Positions 16,319 through 24,626 of a DNA stretch of 29,808 nt are shown one piece after another; the stretch's first letter is position 1; every line of letters starts with the position of its first letter. Source of the stretch: a bacterium (GTDB taxonomy: Bacteria; Elusimicrobiota; Elusimicrobia; UBA1565; UBA9628). Below the pieces are notes generated by a model, which was given only the letters and a program-made list of their open reading frames with translations, made no database searches and was not told the origin of the DNA. The DNA lies in the NCBI GenBank assembly GCA_021796015.1, contig JAJYOT010000019.1, positions 1 through 29,808 on the forward strand, written 5' to 3'. Position numbers and translations under genes: made by a program.

Positions 16319-17497
16319 CTAATTTTCAAAGGCATGAAACACGAACCCGCTTGAGACCTTGGGATAAAAATAAGTCGATTTAGGAGGCAAAAGCCCCAGG
16401 GCCTGAGCGGCCTTTCTGACCTCGGAAACGGAAAACGCTTTAACTAAAATCGCCGTTCCTTCTAAAGAGTCCGCCGTTTTTTGGGCCTCATGAGCGTCAT
16501 ACGTATAGCGCAAATCCTGGGGAGAAACTTTGGAAAGAATATTGCGATTGAGCCACTCAAGGGTTAAGCGGCTTTTACAGCCTTTTTGGTTTTTGGGCAA
16601 GGCCAAGAAGAAACGCCCCTTCTCATAAATCCCAAAGGCATAAGGATTAATTTCTTTCTTAAGAGCTCTTTCAAGAGAAGGCACGTTCTTTTCTTTTTTC
16701 AGTTCGCAGGAAATTTTGACTTGGTCTAAAATTTTTTGAGGCAAGACGCGATGCGTAGGAAGGACCAAAAGCCCGGGGTCATCTTCGGCGCAAAGGTAAG
16801 CGAGAATTTTTCCCGATTCAGGGTTTCCATTTTTCTTAAAATAATCGCAAGCCGCGCCGAGGCGATGATGGCCGTCCGCGACAAAGAGCGGCAATTTTTT
16901 TAACGCTTGCTGGATTTCCGCGATTTGAAGAGAATCGCTAATCCTCCACAAACGACAATCGGTATGGGGAAGAACCTGAAGCCGCCCTCTTTTGAATTCT
17001 CTTTTTTTGACAAAACCCCGGACCATGTTTTCGATGCGCCCCTTTGGGTCTGGATAAACGGTAAAAATGGGACTTAGATGGGCCTTGACCCTCTCAAGAA
17101 CCTTCAAGCGATCGGCTCGGGGAATGGGAAGAGTTTGTTCATGCGGAATGATCTTAGAAAGGTTTTTTGAACTCAAACTGACAAGAGCCAAAAAACCCAT
17201 CCGGCGGAAATTTCTCTTTCCGTAGCGAAAACGCTCCTCTAAAATATAAATGGCGGAAGAGTCGTCTTGGGTAACAACTCCGGTTTTTCTCCACAAATCC
17301 CACAATTTGGCCGCTTCCCGGTATCCATCTTTCTTGACTCCCGCCGACAAGTCTAAGTGGATAGAATTAAATTTTTTAGCGCGCAAAACTTTTTCTTCCC
17401 GCGGGCCGATAGCGTCATAGGGCGGACACAAAACCGCGCTCAAGGAAATTTTTCGGGTACTAAAATGAAATCCCTGAAATGGAAAAATATCGGGCAT
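16319..17497 (-). CDS. DUF1015 family protein
   Basis: The protein has 392 residues, the usual length of the family. The diagnostic motifs are the N-terminal LCPPYDAIGPREE and the central ADGHHRLGAACDYF. The family is cytoplasmic and widespread, and its biochemical function is not established. The gene is divergent from kpsF. A promoter TTGAGA-N17-TAAACT lies 10 bases before the ATG, so the leader would be only a few bases long. The stop lies 27 bases before the amidase start, so it could also feed transcription into that operon. Confidence 0.92.
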   Translation of the reverse strand: MPDIFPFQGFHFSTRKISLSAVLCPPYDAIGPREEKVLRAKKFNSIHLDLSAGVKKDGYREAAKLWDLWRKTGVVTQDDSSAIYILEERFRYGKRNFRRMGFLALVSLSSKNLSKIIPHEQTLPIPRADRLKVLERVKAHLSPIFTVYPDPKGRIENMVRGFVKKREFKRGRLQVLPHTDCRLWRISDSLQIAEIQQALKKLPLFVADGHHRLGAACDYFKKNGNPESGKILAYLCAEDDPGLLVLPTHRVLPQKILDQVKISCELKKEKNVPSLERALKKEINPYAFGIYEKGRFFLALPKNQKGCKSRLTLEWLNRNILSKVSPQDLRYTYDAHEAQKTADSLEGTAILVKAFSVSEVRKAAQALGLLPPKSTYFYPKVSSGFVFHAFEN

Positions 17498-17507
17498 GAT
17501 AACGATT

Positions 17508-17536
17508 AGTTTATGATATTAGGCCTTGAGTCTCAA
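17508..17536 (-). promoter_or_regulatory. Promoter of the DUF1015 gene
   Basis: On the minus strand TTGAGA (17536-17531), a 17-base spacer and TAAACT (17513-17508) precede ATG 17497 by 10 bases. There is no Shine-Dalgarno sequence, so the leader would be very short. Confidence 0.5.
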
Positions 17537-17554
17537 TACAGCCTTTCTCAAATT

Positions 17555-17562
17555 GCTAAAAT
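17555..17562 (+). promoter_or_regulatory. Extended -10 of the kpsF/gutQ gene
   Basis: The extended box TGC-TAAAAT uses bases 17554-17562. Six bases (GAGCGG) separate it from the GTG start at 17569. There is no Shine-Dalgarno sequence and no clear -35 box, which suits an extended -10 promoter with a leaderless transcript. Confidence 0.5.
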
Positions 17563-17568
17563 GAGCGG

Positions 17569-18549
17569 GTGAGGAAAATATCCGAGCGCGAGGCGAAAAA
17601 AGAAATCGAGCGCACGCTTAAAATCGAAGCTGACGCGATTTTAAGAGCTAGAAAATCCGTGGGCCCGGAATACTTCAAGGCTTTGTCTCTTCTTATTAAC
17701 TGTAAGGGAAAAGTCATTTTCATGGGCGTCGGAAAATCCGGCCTCATCGCGCAGAAAATAGCGGCGACCTTCTCTTCCACCGGCACCCCGGCGATGTTTC
17801 TCGATCCCACCGAAGCCAAACACGGCGGAATTGGTTTTATCCAAAAACAAGACCTCATCATCTGCTTGGGAAAATCGGGAGAATCGGAAGAATTAAACGA
17901 GCTTTTTCCGGCGCTGAAATCTATTGGAGTCTCTATCATCGCCATTACCGCTAACGCCTCTTCCACGCTCGCTAAAAACTCAAAAGCCGCCATTATCACT
18001 CCCATTCAAGAAGAAGCCTGCCCTCTTAATCTGGCGCCGACCGCATCCACGACCGCGGCCTTAGCGGTCGGAGACGCCTTGGCCGTCGCCTTGATGAAGG
18101 CGCGCAAATTCGGCCCAAAAAATTTCGCCCAAAACCATCCGTCCGGACGAATTGGCAAAAGACTTCACGGACTCGTCAGAGACGTCATGCGCTCGGGAGA
18201 AATGAACCCCGTGGTTGATGCGGAATGGCCCCTTCGCCACGCCTTGGTTGAAATTACGCGTCTTCAAGCCGGTGCGGCTTCAGTGAAAGACCGTCACGGG
18301 CGTTTTGTCGGGCTGATTACCGATTACGACATCCGCGTCGCCCTTGAGAAGAAAAAAAACATCCTCGATTTGCCGGTTAAAAAAATTATGAACCCCAAGC
18401 CGACTTTTATTACGCCGGAGAGTTCCATCTTTAAAGCGATCGCCGTCATGGAAAATAGACGCAACCCTTTTAACGTTCTTCCGGTTGTGGAAGGCGGTCG
18501 TCCGGTGGGCCTCATCCAGGTTCACGATTTAAAAGCCCGCGGCCTTTAA
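17569..18549 (+). CDS. kpsF: D-arabinose 5-phosphate isomerase, KpsF/GutQ family
   Basis: This 326-residue protein has an N-terminal SIS sugar-isomerase domain (VGKSGLIAQKIAATF, SSTGTPAMFL, EAKHGGIGF, GKSGESEEL, ASTTAALAVGDALAVALM) and two C-terminal CBS domains starting at about residue 205 (VRDVMRS and VKKIMNP blocks). It interconverts ribulose 5-phosphate and arabinose 5-phosphate, the first step to Kdo, so it implies an LPS-bearing outer membrane. KpsF, KdsD and GutQ cannot be separated by sequence alone. The start is GTG, leaderless. Its 3' end overlaps the convergent IMPase gene by 21 bases. No other Kdo gene is nearby. Confidence 0.93.
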   Translation: MRKISEREAKKEIERTLKIEADAILRARKSVGPEYFKALSLLINCKGKVIFMGVGKSGLIAQKIAATFSSTGTPAMFLDPTEAKHGGIGFIQKQDLIICLGKSGESEELNELFPALKSIGVSIIAITANASSTLAKNSKAAIITPIQEEACPLNLAPTASTTAALAVGDALAVALMKARKFGPKNFAQNHPSGRIGKRLHGLVRDVMRSGEMNPVVDAEWPLRHALVEITRLQAGAASVKDRHGRFVGLITDYDIRVALEKKKNILDLPVKKIMNPKPTFITPESSIFKAIAVMENRRNPFNVLPVVEGGRPVGLIQVHDLKARGL

Positions 18550-19368
18550 AACCAGGTCCCTGGGAAAGCGAAGTCCTCTAAAAAAAGAAAGCATCTCGGA
18601 ATGAATGCGTCCGTTCGTAGCCAAGGTCTGAGGGCCAAACACGTTGGGACTTAACCAGCGCTTCCCGCTAAAATCAGTGACTTTTCCTCCGGCTTCTTCC
18701 ACCAAAAGCCATCCCGCCGCCACATCCCAAGGGTTTAAGCGAAATTCCCAAAAGCCGTCCGCTCGCCCGCAAGCAATCCAAGCCAAATCAAGGGCGGCGC
18801 TGCCGCTGCGGCGAATATCATGAGAGGCGAGAAGAAAACGCCTTAGGCGTTCCACGTAAAAATGAGAATGCCGGTGACGATCATAGGCAAAGCCCGTAAT
18901 CAAGAGAGATTCTTTGAGCGATTTGGTCTTCGAAACGAAAATTCTTTTTCCGTTAAGAAAAGCACCCTTTCCTTTTTCGGCGATAAAACATTCTTCCCGA
19001 AAAGGATCAATAATTCCGCCCAGCAATGGTTCTTCCTGAAACAAGAGGACAATCGAAACGCAAGAAGCGGGATAACCGTGGGCGTAATTAGTCGTTCCGT
19101 CCAAGGGATCAATGACCCAGCGAAAAGGAGAACCGGTATTTCGAACGGCGTTTTCTTCCGCCTGATAGTCATGCAAAGGCGCTAAGCGGCCAATCACCGC
19201 TAAAACGGCTTTTTGGCTGAGAAAATCCGCCTCCGTGACTAAATTGGCGCGCCCTTTATACTGAAAGGCGACCTTAAGAAATTTCTTTTTCAGAACCTTT
19301 GCTCCGGCCAATAACGCTTTAAGCAGAATTTCGCGAAATTGCGCCTTTTCTTTTGTTGAGATTTCCAT
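18529..19368 (-). CDS. Inositol monophosphatase family protein
   Basis: The 279-residue protein carries all IMPase metal and substrate motifs: LVTEADFLSQK, the glutamate in QAEENA, WVIDPLDGTTNYAHGYP, and the C-terminal LNPWDVAAGWLLVEEAGG. Such enzymes dephosphorylate myo-inositol phosphates and related sugar phosphates using Mg2+; SuhB and PAP phosphatase (CysQ) are relatives, and the exact substrate is open. ATG 19368 overlaps the TGA of the HemD gene (TGATG) after GGGAGAAGG, so it is translationally coupled. It is the last gene of the run glycerol kinase-HemD-IMPase. Confidence 0.92.
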   Translation of the reverse strand: MEISTKEKAQFREILLKALLAGAKVLKKKFLKVAFQYKGRANLVTEADFLSQKAVLAVIGRLAPLHDYQAEENAVRNTGSPFRWVIDPLDGTTNYAHGYPASCVSIVLLFQEEPLLGGIIDPFREECFIAEKGKGAFLNGKRIFVSKTKSLKESLLITGFAYDRHRHSHFYVERLRRFLLASHDIRRSGSAALDLAWIACGRADGFWEFRLNPWDVAAGWLLVEEAGGKVTDFSGKRWLSPNVFGPQTLATNGRIHSEMLSFFRGLRFPRDLVLKAAGF

Positions 19369-20138
19369 CACCTTCTCCCTTGACTTAATACTTTTTGAAT
19401 GATTTTGATCAGCCCTTCATCATCCGGGGTCCGGGACCGAAAACCGTTGATTCCGTAAGACTTAAGCTCCTCAAGGGTCACCCCGCCGATACAAATGGCC
19501 GGAATTTCTAAAAACAATCTTCTGGATTTTAAAAGGCCATACGCCTTTATAAATTCTTTAACCGCTCGTCCCGAGCTAAAAATAACGGCGTCAAAATTTT
19601 TTCTCGACATTCTCTTAAGTTTCGACAAAGATTTTTTATGCGGCCAAACCTGATAGACCACGGGAACATAAACCTGGGCCCCGCGCTTCTTAAGCGTCTG
19701 GGGAAGAATTTCTCGCGCCTCTTTCGCCCGCGGAATCAAGATTTTATTTCCGCTCACATGTCTGAGTTCACGCAAAAGCCCTTCGGCGCGGGATTCTATA
19801 GGAAGTTTAATTTTCCGAAATCCCGCCGTTTTGAGCGTTTTTGCGGTTTGCGCCCCAATGGCGTAAAGAATTCGAGGTTGATGCAGCCGAATCTTAAGGG
19901 ATTGAGCCCTCTCTAAAAAAAATCTAACCGCAAGGGAACTGGTGAAAATAACAAAATCGAAACTATCCCATTTTTTAAGAGCCTCATCCATCAAGCGAAA
20001 AGATTTGGGCGGCACAATTTGAGTCAAGGGAAGAATCACCGGAGAAAATCCCAAGTCTCTGAGTTTTTGAGGAAAATGGGATAATTTTTCTTCCGGGCGC
20101 GTAATTAACAGGGACAGTTTCTTTTTCTTGTCTCTCAT
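19368..20138 (-). CDS. hemD: Uroporphyrinogen-III synthase (HemD)
   Basis: The 256-residue protein starts with LSLLITRPEEK and shows the HemD pattern of two similar alpha/beta domains: DFVIFTSSLAVRFF in the first half, DAVIFSSGRAVKEFIKAYG and AICIGGVTLEELKSYGI in the second. It closes hydroxymethylbilane to uroporphyrinogen III in tetrapyrrole synthesis. ATG 20138 overlaps the stop of glycerol kinase as ATGA; the longer start at 20165 lies inside that gene. No other hem gene is adjacent, which is odd since hemC or hemB is often next door. HemD diverges quickly, so the call rests on fold pattern. Confidence 0.87.
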   Translation of the reverse strand: MRDKKKKLSLLITRPEEKLSHFPQKLRDLGFSPVILPLTQIVPPKSFRLMDEALKKWDSFDFVIFTSSLAVRFFLERAQSLKIRLHQPRILYAIGAQTAKTLKTAGFRKIKLPIESRAEGLLRELRHVSGNKILIPRAKEAREILPQTLKKRGAQVYVPVVYQVWPHKKSLSKLKRMSRKNFDAVIFSSGRAVKEFIKAYGLLKSRRLFLEIPAICIGGVTLEELKSYGINGFRSRTPDDEGLIKIIQKVLSQGRR

Positions 20139-21634
20139 TGCGCCCGCCGAATCGCTTGATGCCAAGCCTCAATCCGCGCTTTTCTTTCTTCTGCGCTGAG
20201 GGCGGGAATAAATTCTTTTTCCTTCTTCCAGACTTTTTTAATCTCCTTGAGGTTCTTCCAAAATCCCACTCCGAGTCCCGCCATGAAAGCCGCACCCAGG
20301 GCGGTGGTCTCAATCATCTTGGGGCGCTCAAGACGAACTCCCAAATAATCAGCCTGGATTTGCATCAAAAGATCATTGGCGGAAGCTCCGCCGTCTACTC
20401 GCAATATTTTTATCGGACGATTAAAATCCTTGCCCATCGCGCGCAAGATATCTACGTTTTGAAGCGCAATTCCCTCTAAAGCGGCCCGCGCAATATGCCC
20501 CTGCTCAGTCCCCCGGGTCAACCCGCAAAGAAGCCCTCGCGCCTCCGGCTTCCAATAAGGAGCTCCTAGTCCCGCGAACGCCGGCACGAATTGAACTCCT
20601 CCATTATCTGAAACGGAAGACGCAAGCTTTTCGATTTCAGGGGCCGAACGAATGATTTGAAGCCCGTCCCGTAACCATTGAACGGCCGCACCGCAGATAA
20701 AAGCCCCGCCTTCAAGGGCGTAACTAGCCTGACCCTTCCAATAAAAAGCCAAGGTCGTCACATTTCCCGATCGGCTAAAAACCGGGATCGCCCCCGTTTG
20801 AAGCAAAATAAAACTCCCAGTTCCAAAAGTGCATTTGACATCCCCCAGGGAATTTCCGCCTTGCCCGAAAAGCGCCGCTTGCTGATCTCCGGCCATTCCA
20901 GAAATCGGAATTCCATCTGGAATATGCGGCGCTTTTTGGGTCCGCCCCAAAACTCCCGCATTCGGGCAAATCTCAGGCAGAATTTTAATTGGAACGCCTA
21001 AAATAGAACAGAGCCGCTCATCCCAAGATAAGGTCTTGATATCCATTAAAAGCGTACGGGAAGCGTTCGTCGCGTCAGTTTTATGAATTTTGCCTCCCGT
21101 TAGCTTCCATAAAAGGAAAGAATCTATCGTGCCAAAAGCGATTTCTCCTTTTTGGGCGCGCGTTAAAACGCCGGGAACATGATCTAAAACCCAGCGTATT
21201 TTGGTCCCGGAAAAATAGGGGTCTAAAAATAGCCCGGTCTTTTGGTGGAAAAGTTTTTCCCAACCCGCTTTTTTGAGAGAAGCGCATAAGGGCGAGGTTC
21301 TGCGGTCTTGCCAAACAATCGCCGGATAAACCGCGCGCCCACTTTTGCGATCCCAAAGAAGCGTTGTCTCTCGCTGATTGGTGATTCCAATGCCCGCAAT
21401 TTGGGAAGCGGAAATTTTTGCGTCTTTGAGAGCCTTAGAGATTCCCTTTAAGACGGAATCCCAAATATCGTCCGGATTGTGCTCCACCCAGCCCGGTTTT
21501 GGAAAATTCTGCTTAAATTCATGCGTCACCCTGGAAAGAAGCCGCGCGCGGGAATCAACGATAATGACGGTGGTCCCCGTCGTTCCTTGATCAATAGAGA
21601 GAATGAACTGTTGAGAATGAGGAACTGTCCCCAT
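20135..21634 (-). CDS. glpK: Glycerol kinase
   Basis: This 499-residue FGGY kinase has the expected length and motifs: SIDQGTTGTTV, GWVEHNPDDIW, GITNQRETTLLWD, WQDRRTS, GMAGDQQAALFGQ, CTFGTGSFILL, GLGAPYWKPEARG, GLTRGTEQGHIARAALEGIA and DGGASANDLLMQ. It phosphorylates glycerol with ATP to sn-glycerol 3-phosphate. No glpF or glpD is adjacent. The first eight residues (MGTVPHSQ) are encoded by a GGGACAGTTCC palindrome that carries the ATG, so the native start may have been replaced or moved. The gene begins 6 bases after the stop of the HExxH protein gene. Confidence 0.95.
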   Translation of the reverse strand: MGTVPHSQQFILSIDQGTTGTTVIIVDSRARLLSRVTHEFKQNFPKPGWVEHNPDDIWDSVLKGISKALKDAKISASQIAGIGITNQRETTLLWDRKSGRAVYPAIVWQDRRTSPLCASLKKAGWEKLFHQKTGLFLDPYFSGTKIRWVLDHVPGVLTRAQKGEIAFGTIDSFLLWKLTGGKIHKTDATNASRTLLMDIKTLSWDERLCSILGVPIKILPEICPNAGVLGRTQKAPHIPDGIPISGMAGDQQAALFGQGGNSLGDVKCTFGTGSFILLQTGAIPVFSRSGNVTTLAFYWKGQASYALEGGAFICGAAVQWLRDGLQIIRSAPEIEKLASSVSDNGGVQFVPAFAGLGAPYWKPEARGLLCGLTRGTEQGHIARAALEGIALQNVDILRAMGKDFNRPIKILRVDGGASANDLLMQIQADYLGVRLERPKMIETTALGAAFMAGLGVGFWKNLKEIKKVWKKEKEFIPALSAEERKARIEAWHQAIRRAQ

Positions 21635-21635
21635 T
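21616..21635. repeat. REP-like palindrome over the glycerol kinase start
   Basis: The 20-base element is an inverted repeat with arms AATGAGGA and TCCCCATT (one mismatch) around ACTG. Its core is close to the GGGACAGTCCC element at 28688-28712. It contains the ATG used by the glycerol kinase. Confidence 0.5.
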
Positions 21636-21640
21636 TCCCG

Positions 21641-22546
21641 TTAGGCTCCGGGAGAACTGGGGGTTCCGTCGGAATTATAAAGTTTGTTGACGAGTTCCCT
21701 AATTTTTTGATCGTCTCCGCCCGTGCGGTAAATATCGTAGATATTTTTTATGAAATTCATGGATTCCCGAATCACGGGACTGGCCCCGGCCGCCTGAGCC
21801 GCGTTATTGAGCTGTTGGTAGGTGGTCAACAACTCTTCTCCGGTGGGATAAATCGCCTCGATGCAGTCATATTCCCGGTGAAAGGCGTAACTCTCAACGT
21901 CTTCGGTTGATTCATGACAAATATTCCGGTCGGAAGCGTGTCCCGCCTCGTGAAAGAGAACACAGGCCGCTAAGGGACGCCCGACCGCGACCGAAATAAC
22001 GGCCAAATGGTTATGAAGATTAATCGTGCCGGCCCGTTTTCCCATTTTTTGCCCGCCGCAAAGCTTATTATAAACTCCGAGTTCATTGGACGGAAGCTGG
22101 GCGTAGGAAATACGCTTGTGAGATTCCATCTCGTCAATTTTAGACAAAGTCGCTTCCACCGTCGAATTGGAATTTTGATTTCCATTATTTTCAATTCTAT
22201 CGCGGGCGGCGGAAATTAAGTCTTCAATCGTCGCGGGAGGTTCCCCTAAGGTCGGTTCGATTTTATAGGGGTGGAGATGCGGCCGAATTAAAATCGCGGC
22301 GCCCGGCATCCCGAATTCATAATCGTTCTCGGCTTTCTGATGGATGGCGAAAACGGAAGCGTTTTTGTTCGCGACCAGGCTCATAATTTTTTGGGTTTCT
22401 TGTCCTAAATCCAAGGCATTGGAGGAAGGGATGTTACCTCCAGAGGAGAGATACATGGGGTTTGCGTAAAGAGATGAAGCGGCAAAAGAAAGCGCAAGAG
22501 AAAGCAGGCAACCATACAGACTCTCTATTCTCTGTTTTTGTTCCAT
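21641..22546 (-). CDS. Exported HExxH protein, putative zinc metalloprotease
   Basis: The 301-residue protein has a signal peptide at about residues 1-28 (CLLSLALSFAASSLYA). The centre holds HEAGH at 199-203 (LFHEAGHASD), the zinc-binding and catalytic motif of gluzincin/metzincin-type peptidases. A candidate third ligand is E218 in DVESYAFHREYD. Several Cys residues could pair outside the cytoplasm. No named family was recognised, and HExxH alone does not prove protease activity. ATG 22546 is preferred over 22579 because TATATT lies 7 bases upstream and the signal peptide then starts cleanly. It sits under copy C of the 16-bp motif. Confidence 0.75.
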   Translation of the reverse strand: MEQKQRIESLYGCLLSLALSFAASSLYANPMYLSSGGNIPSSNALDLGQETQKIMSLVANKNASVFAIHQKAENDYEFGMPGAAILIRPHLHPYKIEPTLGEPPATIEDLISAARDRIENNGNQNSNSTVEATLSKIDEMESHKRISYAQLPSNELGVYNKLCGGQKMGKRAGTINLHNHLAVISVAVGRPLAACVLFHEAGHASDRNICHESTEDVESYAFHREYDCIEAIYPTGEELLTTYQQLNNAAQAAGASPVIRESMNFIKNIYDIYRTGGDDQKIRELVNKLYNSDGTPSSPGA

Positions 22547-22553
22547 CAATATT

Positions 22554-22613
22554 AATATAGCAAAGAGACCCCTTTCCATCCTGGGCCTAAAGGCCTAGAA
22601 CTTCTAGGACCTA
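22554..22613 (-). promoter_or_regulatory. Promoter with 16-bp motif, copy C, for the HExxH protein
   Basis: On the minus strand CTAGGCCTTTAGGCCC (22598-22583) is exactly 23 bases before TATATT (22559-22554), which is 7 bases before ATG 22546. An upstream TAGGTC half-site begins at 22613, only 16 bases from the next, and lies within the last codons and stop of the RlmD-type gene. No -35 box is visible. Confidence 0.6.
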
Positions 22614-23992
22614 AGTTTTCGCTCGAAAACTCCAACGGTCTCGACATGGGCAGTTTGTGGAAATAAATCCACCGGCTGCACCGAACGCAGAGAAAAGCCT
22701 TCTCGGCACAACAGAGAAGCGTCCCGGCTAAAAGTCGCTAAATCGCATGAAATGTAAACCAATTTTTTGATGGGGAAGCGCCCCAAAACCTTGGGCAAAT
22801 GCGGCGCAAGCCCCGTGCGCGGAGGATCGCATAAAACGGCGGAACCTTCTTTAATTTCATGCCTGATTCGAGAAAGAACCGTTTCAGATTTTCCGGCTAA
22901 AAACCGGATGCGATTGATTTTGTTGAAGCGCGCGTTTTCCCAGGCATTGGCCACCGCCTGAGGGTTTTCCTCGACCCCAATGACTCTCTCAGACACTTGA
23001 GAAGCCCAGAGGCTGGTGGTTCCAACGCCGCAGTAGAGATCTAAAACCAGGGGAAGACGTCCGCCTTCGGCAAGCCCTTCCACCGCCGTCTGGTAGAGAA
23101 TTTCCGCGGCCGGAGTATTGACCTGGAGAAAAGAGCCTGCCGAGACCTTAAAGACAAAAGAGCCAATTTGCTCCGTCAGCGTTTCCTGACCCCAAAGCTT
23201 TTTCCACTTTCGCCCTAAAATAACCGAGGTATTAAGCGGTTGGATATTTTGATGGATTCCCACGATTTCAGGAAACTCTTGGCTCAGAAAGTCAAGAAAC
23301 GATCCTTTGGGAAAATAATCGTTTCGCGTAATAAAAGCGAGCAAGGCTTTTCCCTCATGATTTGAACGAATGAGTAAATGCCTCAGCCAACCGCTTCCGC
23401 TGGCTTCGTCATAAATCGGCCAATTTCCCGCCTGGGCCAGAGATTTGACCTTAAGGGCGATACGAACCGAAATATCCGACTGAACCGGACAACCGGAAAA
23501 ATCTACAATCCGGTGGCTTTGCGTCTCATAAAAGCCGCAAATAATTTTTCCTTCTTTTTTCCCAAAGGGAATTTGGACTTTATTGCGATATGTCCATACC
23601 TTAGGCGAAGAAAGAGTCTCTTTAACCTGGGGATTTTTAAACCCGCCGATTTTTTTGAGCGTATCAACGACAAGTTTTCTTTTTTCTAAAAGTTGCGTGG
23701 AATAATCCAAATGCTGCCAATTGCATCCGCCGCAAGCGCCCATTTTTCGGCTTTCAGAAAAATGAAGAGAACAGGCAGGGTTTGCGCGGCCCGGCCCCGG
23801 AGAAAGAATTTTAAGCAATTTTCCGCGCGCGAAATTTTTCTTGGATTCGGTAATTTCAATCTGAACCCGATCTCCCGTCGCGGTAAAAGGAACAAAAATA
23901 ATGGGACCGGTTTTGCCCTCGGGAACGGCAAGCCCGGCGCCTTCAACCGCCAGACCTTTAATGACTGCCGTGATTTGCTGACCCAAGGTCAA
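22604..23992 (-). CDS. rlmD: 23S rRNA (uracil-C5)-methyltransferase, RlmD/RumA type
   Basis: This 462-residue protein has an N-terminal TRAM-like beta domain (TAVIKGLAVEGAGLAV), four Cys for a 4Fe-4S cluster (C74, C87, C90 in ACGGC, C168 in FSGCPV), the SAM site VLDLYCGVGTTSLWAS, the DPPRTGL loop, nucleophile C416 in ISCDLATF and E451 in HVETVGVF. It methylates uracil C5 in 23S rRNA; RlmD, RlmCD and TrmA paralogues are hard to separate. Only TTG (23992 or shortly after) or ATT codons are available as starts, and no good Shine-Dalgarno sequence precedes them. It is in frame with the response regulator upstream and separated from it by 36 bases. Confidence 0.92.
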   Translation of the reverse strand: MTLGQQITAVIKGLAVEGAGLAVPEGKTGPIIFVPFTATGDRVQIEITESKKNFARGKLLKILSPGPGRANPACSLHFSESRKMGACGGCNWQHLDYSTQLLEKRKLVVDTLKKIGGFKNPQVKETLSSPKVWTYRNKVQIPFGKKEGKIICGFYETQSHRIVDFSGCPVQSDISVRIALKVKSLAQAGNWPIYDEASGSGWLRHLLIRSNHEGKALLAFITRNDYFPKGSFLDFLSQEFPEIVGIHQNIQPLNTSVILGRKWKKLWGQETLTEQIGSFVFKVSAGSFLQVNTPAAEILYQTAVEGLAEGGRLPLVLDLYCGVGTTSLWASQVSERVIGVEENPQAVANAWENARFNKINRIRFLAGKSETVLSRIRHEIKEGSAVLCDPPRTGLAPHLPKVLGRFPIKKLVYISCDLATFSRDASLLCREGFSLRSVQPVDLFPQTAHVETVGVFERKLRS

Positions 23993-24028
23993 GGGAGAAG
24001 AAAAAGCGTTTTCAACTTGAATAGGAGG

Positions 24029-24553
24029 CTACCGCCCGCGTTTAAGGAGAGACTCAATTTCCGTCCACAAATTTTCCATGGTGATAGGTTTGGAAAGGAA
24101 AATGGAGGCTCCGGCCAACAATCCCTCCACCTGATCTCGCGGATCGTTATAGCGGAAAGAAGCCGATAAAAGAACTAAGGGAATCGTTTGGAAACCGTCC
24201 ATCCGGCGAATCAGACGACACAAATCAAAACCGTGAATATCAGGCAAGCGAACATCCACAATGATGACCGCCGGACGAGCAAGCTGAAGTTCTTTTAAAG
24301 CCTCAACCCCGGATGCCGCGCTTTTCGCTTCAACCCCGCGCAAAGACATCACATCTAAGAAAGTCTCGCGAAAATGGGCGTCATCGTCAATAAGATAGAC
24401 AAATAATTTTTTTGAGGAGGGGACCCGGGCAGGCTTTAATTTGCCTAGAGACTTCGGAAGTTCTTTAGCCCCTCCCACCGGAGAAATTCGGTCCTGGCGC
24501 GAGAAAGCGCCTAATTCAACCGCCTTTTCCGATTTTAATTCCATCACGTTCAT
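24029..24553 (-). CDS. Single-domain response regulator (REC only) with N-terminal extension
   Basis: The 174-residue protein has about 47 polar residues and then one receiver domain: acidic cluster D56-D58, phospho-acceptor D100 in IIVDVRLPDIHG, S130 in LLSAS and K155 in LSKPI. No DNA-binding or enzymatic output domain follows, so it should act by binding a partner, as CheY or Spo0F do. The N-terminal extension could carry targeting or a docking site. ATG 24553 is chosen because TATAAT lies 6 bases upstream; the ORF could be extended to 24691 but would then read through the promoter. No histidine kinase is in the window. Confidence 0.85.
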   Translation of the reverse strand: MNVMELKSEKAVELGAFSRQDRISPVGGAKELPKSLGKLKPARVPSSKKLFVYLIDDDAHFRETFLDVMSLRGVEAKSAASGVEALKELQLARPAVIIVDVRLPDIHGFDLCRLIRRMDGFQTIPLVLLSASFRYNDPRDQVEGLLAGASIFLSKPITMENLWTEIESLLKRGR

Positions 24554-24559
24554 ATTTCT

Positions 24560-24626
24560 ATTATATCCTGATTTAAAAAATTCCCTATGGGCCGAAAGTC
24601 CTAGATTTTCAGAGAAAAAGGACCTA
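24560..24626 (-). promoter_or_regulatory. Promoter with 16-bp motif, copy B, for the response regulator
   Basis: On the minus strand CTAGGACTTTCGGCCC (24604-24589) is exactly 23 bases before a perfect TATAAT (24565-24560), which is 6 bases before ATG 24553. A TAGGTCC half-site begins at 24626, 23 bases upstream of the next TAGG, the same spacing as in copy A. There is no -35 box (ATAGGG). Confidence 0.65.

Noticed and set aside
20104..20125. GGGACAGT in the start of the HemD gene as another REP-like element
   Set aside because: Only half the palindrome is present and the encoded residues fit an ordinary HemD N-terminus.
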